Shown piece by piece: positions 47,727 to 53,367 of a DNA stretch of 53,367 nt; positions within the stretch are counted from its first letter, which is position 1; every line of letters begins with the position of its first letter. A program made the position numbers and the translations under genes. The notes beneath the pieces are model-generated. The model was given only the letters and a program-made list of their open reading frames with translations. It was not told where the DNA came from and did no database searches. Source of the DNA: a virus. Location: positions 1 to 53,367 of the IMG/VR virus record IMGVR_UViG_3300003886_000006. One strand, written 5' to 3'.

Positions 47727-49935
47727 GTTTGTTCCGATTCTTTCTCCTAGCCTCGGCAGCTTTAACCAATGGTTTGGATTTCGGATTGTTCTTCGACAAC
47801 ACCAACGCCTCTTTCCACCATTTGGGAAACAGATGCTGACTGTCGCGGTACAGTCGGAGGAAAGACTGGTCAAGAATATACGTGTCACACCAGTCGTCTT
47901 TGCTTCTCATTCCCCGACCGGTCATTTGCACTATGGCACGGATAGTTTGAACCGCATACCATGTCTTGCCACCGCGCGCATACATTCGCGCCTTCACCAT
48001 CTTGTCCCCCAGATACGGGTATGGCACTTTCGCGATCACGATCACTTCACATTCGTCACCCGGCAGGTCAATGCCACGTTCAAACGATGGGGCCAGCATC
48101 ACACTGTCTTTACCTTCCAGGAACCGGGCTAAAGCCGCATCCCGTTCCTTCGCGTTCCAATATGTCATCACACGACTGTTGTCAAGACTGTTGTACAGGT
48201 ATCGTGTCAACTCGTAGCTGATAGTGTGGATCAGTATCCGCGCGTTCAAATTCGCATCTAATACCTCTCCGATCTGTTCCGCCAGAATCGGATACGCCTT
48301 GTCTTTCGTCTTCATCGTCACCCGGGTCTTCCCGACGTTAAACACGGGTCGGCTGGCCGCGGGGAAGGTGGATGCCATTTCGACATGCGCCCATTCGTGG
48401 TTTTCCAATCCAAGATCCTGCGCCATCTGCTGCGGGGAGATCAGTGTGGCGGACATCAGCAGGAACCTTTTTCCGGTTCGCCACAGCACATCGTTTGCGA
48501 CGTCATCAACCCGAATCGGTTTCCACACTAGCACCGCGTCGCTGTCCCTTTCGGCCCGCTCATAGCCGGTTAGCACCCATGAGCCGTCCAGCCCGTCTTC
48601 CCCTTCTTGACGGTCCAACATTTGACGTATCTGCCCTTTGAGCCGCCCTAACCGTTTCCTTTCCCGCCCTGTCTTCACCGCGCTGCCGAACATGGACGGT
48701 TGCCGTCTCATCTCGTCTTGCCGTTCAGTGATGGCAGGCAACATTTCGTCAACTAGCCACCGTGCCCAATCGGTCGCGACAGTCTTTTTCGGAATCGTGC
48801 CAACCCCGAGCTGTCTGCGAACATGCGGTCCGATCACCACTTCAACATGCCCCATCAGTTGCTGCTCGATCGTGTCAGCTTCGTCGACTATCACCAGGTC
48901 ACGACCGACGAACTGTGACACAACATTACGTGTCTCATACAGATAGTATGCGGTGTTTAAAACCCCTAGCAGCGCCCTCGCCGCCCGGTCTTTAGCAACC
49001 TGATACGGGCAGCTATGCATCGACGGACACCATGAGCACGATGTTGGCCCTTCACTCCACGACCCGTCGCAATCTTCTGTGGATAGGTCAGGTCGCAGTT
49101 CCGTCGGATAGTTCCCGCGGCCCTTCACCATTTCACTGTACGGGAAATCATCGGCTATCTGGTTTTGCAACGATTTGGTGGTGCAAACAAACGGGGTGGG
49201 GCGATTACCGGTTTGTAGCCTTCGCACCATTTCACTGATAATCGTCTTCCCTGATCCTGTAGGCGCGGACAGGAACACGACTTTACGCCCATCGTTGTAA
49301 TGGCCGATGATTTCCCGTATCGCCTGCCACTGGCCGTCGCGAAACTCGGTGAACTGTGGCGGCATCGGGATGTTGCCGAACATCGGATGGGACAGGGACG
49401 GCGGGTCGACAGGAAGGTTGTTGAGGAGTTTGGAGGTAGATGAGAGAGAAGGGGGGGAGGATGATGCGGACAGGCTCTTTTCCTTATCCCTTTTCTCGCC
49501 TTCCTCCTCGCCGCGTCGTATCTCTAAAAACTGTTGCCCTTTCCCCTGCTCCTTTTTCTCCCCACCTTTACCTTTTCCCTTACCTTTTCCCTTACCCTTC
49601 CCCTCATCTTCCCCCTCACCTTCCCCCTTCCCCCTATCTTCCCAATAGTCCATTTTGCCGCGGCGACACAGCACTACAGCTAACACATGGCTGCACATGC
49701 TTTTTCGTCTCGTCTCCCCGTAGCTACTGGTATGGCAGCTACATCGGTATTTCGTTTCCCCGTCACGCATCTCAACATGGTATTGGGGGTACGAGTCGCC
49801 TAGCTTCTTGTCCCCTTCTATCTGCCATTGGGAGTCACCCAAGTTCACGACGCGACGCCTCTTAGCCCGTTTAGTCAGCGATGCGCGTGCTTTTACCGGG
49901 GTTGAGCTGACGGTCGCCCACTGGTCTCTACTCAA
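47716..49935 (-). CDS. XPD/DinG-type helicase with SWIM zinc finger
   Basis: A 739-residue superfamily-2 helicase. Residues about 62-92 are a SWIM zinc finger (CSC, then CSH), a domain for DNA or protein contacts. After a low-complexity Lys/Gly/Glu linker, the helicase begins with SAPTGSGKT near 224-232, an Fe-S-type cysteine set (CSWCPSMHSC) near 300, and VIVDEADTIEQQ near 345; RGIDLP and QMTGRGMRS motifs close the second RecA domain. It probably unwinds forked DNA in replication or repair. Start is a TTG with GGAA nearby; another start is possible. Confidence 0.85.
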   Translation of the reverse strand: MSRDQWATVSSTPVKARASLTKRAKRRRVVNLGDSQWQIEGDKKLGDSYPQYHVEMRDGETKYRCSCHTSSYGETRRKSMCSHVLAVVLCRRGKMDYWEDRGKGEGEGEDEGKGKGKGKGKGKGGEKKEQGKGQQFLEIRRGEEEGEKRDKEKSLSASSSPPSLSSTSKLLNNLPVDPPSLSHPMFGNIPMPPQFTEFRDGQWQAIREIIGHYNDGRKVVFLSAPTGSGKTIISEMVRRLQTGNRPTPFVCTTKSLQNQIADDFPYSEMVKGRGNYPTELRPDLSTEDCDGSWSEGPTSCSWCPSMHSCPYQVAKDRAARALLGVLNTAYYLYETRNVVSQFVGRDLVIVDEADTIEQQLMGHVEVVIGPHVRRQLGVGTIPKKTVATDWARWLVDEMLPAITERQDEMRRQPSMFGSAVKTGRERKRLGRLKGQIRQMLDRQEGEDGLDGSWVLTGYERAERDSDAVLVWKPIRVDDVANDVLWRTGKRFLLMSATLISPQQMAQDLGLENHEWAHVEMASTFPAASRPVFNVGKTRVTMKTKDKAYPILAEQIGEVLDANLNARILIHTISYELTRYLYNSLDNSRVMTYWNAKERDAALARFLEGKDSVMLAPSFERGIDLPGDECEVIVIAKVPYPYLGDKMVKARMYARGGKTWYAVQTIRAIVQMTGRGMRSKDDWCDTYILDQSFLRLYRDSQHLFPKWWKEALVLSKNNPKSKPLVKAAEARRKNRNKHAI

Positions 49936-49990
49936 AACAGTTCCACATGTTTACGTCTCCACGTCTCCACAATCTCCACGTCCAAGATAG

Positions 49991-50021
49991 ATAATAGTGG
50001 CAGTATAGCAGGGGTAGTCAA
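49991..50021 (-). promoter_or_regulatory. Promoter candidate of the helicase gene
   Basis: Minus strand TTGACT (50016-50021), 19 bases, TATTAT (49991-49996), about 55 bases before the helicase start. The spacer contains a TATACT that could serve as an alternative box. The rest of the 137-base gap is pyrimidine-rich. Confidence 0.5.
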
Positions 50022-50072
50022 GAAAACTTACCCCCCCTTACCCCCCTTACCCTTCCCCTTCCCCTTCCCCTT

Positions 50073-50765
50073 CTATTCCCTTACCCGTTTCCTTCCCCGA
50101 TTGATCTTCTTCCGATAGTCTCTGATAATGTCTTCCAGTTCGCCGCTGTACGGGTTCGGGATCGAGTCGACTACCGCGTCTTTATCTGCCAGATATTTCC
50201 GTAGTGCAGCCCATTCGCGTCTTTGCCATAGCCGTTCCACGTTGGTTCGAACCGCGGCGATATACGACTCAGCTTCGTCTTCTTTCGCCATGAGCTGCAA
50301 CTCGTCGGCCATCAACATTGCCATATCCACAGCTTCTTCCAACTCGTCATCGTCGATGGCCCGTGAAATCTGTTTGATCCGGTGGTAGAACGCGTCTCGG
50401 GCGATGTCTTCAATTGTCCGGTATTGCGGTATCCGTCCGGTTTGGATCAGTGCCCCTGCGGCCCCGGCGAGGGGTTTCGGCAGGTTGACTCGCAGATGGA
50501 AACTGTGACCTTTCTTATCTTGACTGTGGGTGTAGAAATGGTGCGGGTCGTAGCTCACATCATCATCTACAGTGTCCCAGGCGGCCCCTCCGGCCCCTTC
50601 TTGCCGTTCCCTATATTCGGCTAGTGCAGTCAGATAGATGGACGATTTCGATGCGTTTAGTCGTAAAGATTCCTGCTCGACCCATTCCCGCCAGTATTCG
50701 TTGATGATGAACGATGTACGGGAAGTTTGCGGCTTTGGGGATTCGTCGCCTGAGACTACATGCAC
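50073..50765 (-). CDS. Protein with two ribbon-helix-helix-like regions
   Basis: A 230-residue protein. Residues 15-55 (TSFIINEYWREWVEQESLRL, then ASKSSIYLTALAEYRER) and residues 90-135 (SFHLRVNLPKPLAGAAGAL, then TIEDIARDAFYHRI) both look like ribbon-helix-helix units; the remainder is charged and helical with a basic end (KINRGRKRVRE). It could be a regulator or a DNA-organising protein. GTG at 50765 has AGGAG five bases upstream, and a promoter with TTGACA lies 55 bases before. Confidence 0.65.
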   Translation of the reverse strand: MHVVSGDESPKPQTSRTSFIINEYWREWVEQESLRLNASKSSIYLTALAEYRERQEGAGGAAWDTVDDDVSYDPHHFYTHSQDKKGHSFHLRVNLPKPLAGAAGALIQTGRIPQYRTIEDIARDAFYHRIKQISRAIDDDELEEAVDMAMLMADELQLMAKEDEAESYIAAVRTNVERLWQRREWAALRKYLADKDAVVDSIPNPYSGELEDIIRDYRKKINRGRKRVRE

Positions 50766-50794
50766 GGTTGCTCCTAATCACGTCGGATGTGGAT

Positions 50795-50825
50795 GTTACA
50801 CGGTTGCGCGACGGTTGGGTGTCAA
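50795..50825 (-). promoter_or_regulatory. Promoter candidate of the tandem RHH gene
   Basis: Minus strand TTGACA (50820-50825, consensus), 19 bases, TGTAAC (50795-50800), 30 bases before the GTG start at 50765. Confidence 0.5.
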
Positions 50826-51065
50826 CCACCTTAGCGAGTCCCGTCTTACGGTCCCCCTTTTTCCCCCGGGTTTTTCACCCACCATTAGCCGCTGCATTAG
50901 CCGCTGCATTAGCTACCACATTAGCTACTACATCAGCCACCATCTTGACTTCTGCAACTGTTCTGACTTCTTCAACCGGCCGGGCCTGTTCGAACCTTCA
51001 ACACTTTTCGACTACCCTCTTTTCCAGTCTTCCATATTCTCCCTCCATTCAGAAAGGTTACTCCT
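50826..51065. repeat. Intergenic region with five 12-bp tandem repeats (50883-50942)
   Basis: Between the divergent genes at 50765 and 51066. Five consecutive 12-mers of the form CATTAGC-YRCYR occupy 50883-50942 (CATTAGCCGCTG twice, then three variants). The rest has no clear plus-strand promoter: TTGACT near 50956 lacks a good -10 box at the right distance. Confidence 0.75.
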
Positions 51066-51419
51066 ATGGCTTACGCCCTTCTTTCCACTCCGACTGCACT
51101 CAGCCAGGCTGGGGTGGTCAACCCAACGTTTCAGGTCGCGGTTGTCGGCGGTCACATGTTCGCCAACGACGGCCGTGTGTTTCTCGAAATCAGAAACGAT
51201 GATGCGGCAGCAAAAACGATCACGATTCCGACCGGTGAAGTGTTGCAGGGGGATCTTGCAGTTGGTGACCGGACGATGGTTATCCCTGCCGGTCAGGTTG
51301 GCTACATCGGACCGTTTCCGCAGAAACCGTACAATCAGGTTTCGGGGGCGGACGCGGGGAACGTGTACATCGATTACAGCGCGGTGACTGCGGTGACGAT
51401 TAAAGCGTTCCGTGTGTAG
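51066..51419 (+). CDS. Beta-rich structural-type protein, the only plus-strand gene
   Basis: A 117-residue protein preceded by AGAAAGG eight bases before the ATG. Its alternating strands (DGRVFLEIRNDDAAAKTITI, then DRTMVIPAGQVGYIGPFP, then VYIDYSAVTAVTI) resemble the small beta-sandwich decoration or adhesion proteins encoded in phage head modules. Here it lies alone among DNA-metabolism genes, opposite in strand to everything else and ending four bases from the convergent gene at 51423. It may be a moron-like insertion with its own promoter, or a virion protein needed at another time. Confidence 0.75.
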   Translation: MAYALLSTPTALSQAGVVNPTFQVAVVGGHMFANDGRVFLEIRNDDAAAKTITIPTGEVLQGDLAVGDRTMVIPAGQVGYIGPFPQKPYNQVSGADAGNVYIDYSAVTAVTIKAFRV

Positions 51420-51422
51420 CAG

Positions 51423-51644
51423 TCAGAGCAGATGGACCCACGATCCGGTGCAGTCCATTCCTCGATGCATGAAGTAGTAGAGGTGTTGGTTGCATGACAG
51501 TCGTGGTTCCGCGTCTTGGTGGCAGCCGTCTGGCATCGGTTCAACTACCCATCTGGCTTTCTTCACGCAAGGTATGAGGCCAGATTCACTATCCCGGTAG
51601 GCCATGCATCGGTCTCTGTTCGTCTCATTCATCGTGTCACCCAT
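51423..51644 (-). CDS. Zinc-ribbon-like small protein, paralogue of 36721-36963
   Basis: A 73-residue protein with GLIPC, WVVEP, RLSCNQH and FMHRGMDC in the same order as the protein at 36721-36963, suggesting one Cys/His metal site and a common origin. AGGAG lies nine bases before the ATG at 51644. It converges on the plus-strand gene. Confidence 0.7.
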   Translation of the reverse strand: MGDTMNETNRDRCMAYRDSESGLIPCVKKARWVVEPMPDGCHQDAEPRLSCNQHLYYFMHRGMDCTGSWVHLL

Positions 51645-52007
51645 GTCATTGTTCTCCTGTCTCGATCCGCTGCTTCTCTAGCCTTCTCCCAGCTTTTACC
51701 CAACCCTCTTCCAACCCTCCACCAACCCTCACCAATATTACTTCTATGCCAACTCCACCTACCCTTTTCTCGTTTTTGCCGACACCGCGTCGGTATTACG
51801 ATCTTGTAGCAACTCTACTACGATTTCGAAAACACGCGCACTCTCATGCCATCACTTTCCTAAAACGTATTACTCGCAACCCCCTGACCAGGGGTATTAC
51901 TCTTATGCCATCATGCCAGGAGCTTACTAAGGCGCGTCGTGGTGCCGTCATGCCATGGTGAAAACACCTGGCATTACAGCGCGCGCGATATAGGGATATA
52001 GAAGGGT
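51645..52007. other. Gene-free region with palindromes
   Basis: About 360 bases with no credible gene. It contains the palindrome GTAGCAACTCTACTAC (51806-51821, a looser copy of the operators at 1980 and 5832), two GTATTACTC direct repeats flanking a CCCCTGACCAGGGG hairpin (near 51880), several ATGCCATCA copies, and a hairpin TGCCATGGTG / CACCTGGCA with AAAA loop near 51951-51973, followed by a GCGCGCGC run. It may be a second control or replication locus. Confidence 0.5.
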
Positions 52008-52259
52008 TCATTCGTATCCGCATTCCTCAACCCGGCCGCACCTTTCACATTCAAACACCACCCCGTATCTGTCAACCAGCCGGACAGTCGGCAGCCCACC
52101 ACCTACTTCCCTTTCTCCCCCACCACTATCCACCCCACCATCGTCACATTCGCAAACAGTTGGTGTGGGCGGATCGTCAGATACTGCGTCGAGGAAGCTG
52201 GGCGGTTGGCTGTCACATATCAATCGTCCTTCTCCCCTCTCATCTTCCCTTCTCATCAT
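52008..52259 (-). CDS. Small acidic protein with zinc-ribbon end
   Basis: An 83-residue protein: acidic and Gly-rich in the middle (CECDDGG, SGGGERE), ending in VVFECERCGRVEECGYE, which looks like a zinc ribbon. It overlaps the end of the membrane protein gene by 20 bases. Function unknown. Confidence 0.6.
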   Translation of the reverse strand: MMRREDERGEGRLICDSQPPSFLDAVSDDPPTPTVCECDDGGVDSGGGEREVGGGLPTVRLVDRYGVVFECERCGRVEECGYE

Positions 52260-52497
52260 CTTCCCCTCTCATCCAACCGTTTTTCCCTTTCGCCCGATCT
52301 CTAGCTTCAACTTCTGTTAGTAACCGTTCCAGCCATCGTTCAACTCTGCCCATGATCGGTAGCACGATTAGGAGCGCCAATCCGATTAGGGCACTGATTT
52401 CAACTGAGGCCGGTAGTAGCCCTCGGGTGATGCTTGCCTGTTCGGTCACTACCCCGATCACTATCCCCCCGCCGATCACTATCCCCCCACCGATCAC
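52240..52497 (-). CDS. Small membrane protein with Gly/Ile repeats
   Basis: An 85-residue protein. The first 15 residues repeat GGGIVI, encoded by two 18-nt units; a membrane segment follows near 33-50 (ISALIGLALLIVLPIMG), then a charged amphipathic helix and a polar tail. The GTG at 52497 overlaps the previous stop (GTGA). A small membrane-active early protein is plausible. Confidence 0.6.
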   Translation of the reverse strand: MIGGGIVIGGGIVIGVVTEQASITRGLLPASVEISALIGLALLIVLPIMGRVERWLERLLTEVEARDRAKGKNGWMRGEDDEKGR

Positions 52498-52838
52498 TCC
52501 CTTGCCCCTTCCCCTATCCCCTTCTCCCGCGCCTCTATCGCCTCTATAACCTCTGCTAGCCGCTCAGGGATCATTTTCCCTTCCCTCTCGGCATACCATC
52601 GCACAATCACCCAGGCGCGCCACAGGGGTCGTCTGGTGGGGCCTACAGTCGTATCAGGGTCGGGTAGGGTTTGCGTCGGCCGGTTCTGCCCGTTTCTCCG
52701 TCGGAAATCCCACTGTGCCGGGGTTCGAGGTTTCAAATCAGTTTGCGGCCAGACGGTGCAGATCAGCTCGGCCATGTCTGCGGTTGTAACCCAACGGGTT
52801 AGCAGATCGTGAATCTGGTTCTGTTCCCTACCCATCAT
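52494..52838 (-). CDS. Winged helix / excisionase-like DNA-binding protein
   Basis: A 114-residue protein with a MerR/excisionase-like helix-turn-helix at residues 14-75: WVTTADMAELICTVWP, then RTPAQWDFRRRNGQNRPTQT, then GPTRRPLWRAWVIVRW. Such proteins act as phage regulators or directionality factors. The start overlaps the end of the SWIM gene by four bases. No integrase is present, so a regulatory role is more likely. It is a candidate binder of the GTAGCAG palindromes. Confidence 0.7.
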   Translation of the reverse strand: MMGREQNQIHDLLTRWVTTADMAELICTVWPQTDLKPRTPAQWDFRRRNGQNRPTQTLPDPDTTVGPTRRPLWRAWVIVRWYAEREGKMIPERLAEVIEAIEAREKGIGEGARE

Positions 52839-53367
52839 CCCTCCCCCCTGCTTTCATTCCCCAACCGGCACAACTTCACAACCGCAACCTGATGTTTACA
52901 CGCTACGGTAGGGTTTGTTTTCGCAGCCATACAGGTGCAGACGTTCGCTAACCCTTTATCCTGCGGCACTGTCACCGTGTAAATATCCCGTTCACCTTTC
53001 ACCCGAAACATTCGGCCGGGGATTTCGCGAACATCAACAGGGGAGATCATGTCCCCTTTAAACGTTGAACGTTCATCAGCTTCCGGCGTCGTCTGGCTGT
53101 CGAACTGTAGAAACCAGATGCGTTGACAGTGTTTGCATACAGGTTCACGCGGCCGGACCTCATCCGGTATTCTCATCCACATGTCTCTGCCATGTTCGAG
53201 GGGACATAGCCAACCCGAATTGTTCAATCTGACCGGTTTGTCCAATCTGACCGGTCCCCGAATCCCGCACAGTGCGAAACCGTTTCGACGTTCCGCAACG
53301 AAAATGTGGATTTTGCATCTGTACTTGTTGAGGAGGAACCTGGCCGGTTGTGTTGACCGTGTTGCAG
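52835..53367 (-). CDS. SWIM zinc-finger protein, 5' end across the circular join
   Basis: A protein of about 179 residues once the contig is closed: the frame runs past 53277 into the repeated 91 bases and reaches an ATG at position 98, which overlaps the stop of the gene at 98-793 (TGATG). Within the window its 5' end is therefore cut. N-terminal cysteines (KYRC, LCG, WLCPLEH, CKHC) suggest one or two zinc sites; near the C-terminus lies a SWIM finger (VCTCMAAKTNPTVACKHQVAVVKL). A second SWIM finger is in the helicase at 47716-49935. A shorter TTG start at 53245 would also be possible. Confidence 0.8.
   Translation of the reverse strand, partial: ATRSTQPARFLLNKYRCKIHIFVAERRNGFALCGIRGPVRLDKPVRLNNSGWLCPLEHGRDMWMRIPDEVRPREPVCKHCQRIWFLQFDSQTTPEADERSTFKGDMISPVDVREIPGRMFRVKGERDIYTVTVPQDKGLANVCTCMAAKTNPTVACKHQVAVVKLCRLGNESRGEG
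53277..53367. repeat. Terminal direct repeat, right copy
   Basis: Exact copy of bases 1-91; see the left copy. Collapsing the two gives a circle of 53,276 bases. Confidence 0.9.

Noticed and set aside
1-53367. True long direct terminal repeats of a linear phage genome
   Set aside because: The 91-bp length fits an assembly overlap, and a gene reads through the join when the copies are merged.

Overview
This window is the genome of a tailed double-stranded DNA phage with a siphovirus gene set. The contig is circular: the first 91 bases are repeated exactly at the end (53277-53367), and one gene (the SWIM zinc-finger gene) reads straight through the join. Without the duplicate the genome is about 53.3 kb. 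A WhiB-type regulator points to an actinobacterial host, and base composition looks moderate rather than very GC-rich. No integrase, DNA polymerase, primase, RNA polymerase or ParA/ParB gene was recognised, and no tRNA gene was spotted by eye. All but one gene lie on the minus strand, so transcription runs from high to low coordinates around the circle.

Layout in the direction of transcription. (1) Late structural block, about 34.2 to 6.9 kb: a ribbon-helix-helix protein directly behind a good promoter, a DNA methyltransferase, terminase small and large subunits, portal, scaffold, decoration protein, major capsid protein, head-tail connectors (with an embedded JAMM metalloprotease), major tail protein, tail assembly chaperones joined by a -1 frameshift, a 1251-residue tape measure with a LysM domain, two tail-tip/fibre proteins and a beta-helix tailspike, then lysis genes (two holin-like proteins and an amidase endolysin). 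(2) A gene-free 1.1 kb stretch (5774-6855) with a 31-32 bp iteron array, two perfect chromosomal-type parS centromere sites and an AT-rich tract; it looks like an origin/partition locus. (3) A block of small, mostly unknown genes (5773 to 98) that continues across the join into the SWIM protein, a winged-helix protein and small membrane and zinc proteins (53.3-52.0 kb). (4) A gene-poor stretch at 50.8-52.0 kb with the only plus-strand gene, a structural-looking beta protein. (5) A DNA-metabolism block (50.8-40.5 kb): tandem RHH protein, SWIM/XPD-DinG helicase, putative ssDNA-binding protein, PD-(D/E)XK exonuclease, RecA-like Sak4 ATPase, ERCC4 nuclease, RtcB RNA ligase, family-4 uracil-DNA glycosylase and WhiB. 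(6) A tightly overlapping block of about 17 small genes (40.4-35.1 kb), many with zinc-binding cysteine pairs, ending in a membrane-anchored lytic transglycosylase.

The most striking features are the paired parS sites without any partition genes, which suggests an integrase-less phage that borrows the host ParB; a 27-bp regulatory element shared by two early operons; a genome-wide load of 9- and 12-nt in-frame tandem repeats; and small genes whose C-termini are dictated by the ribosome binding site of the next gene.
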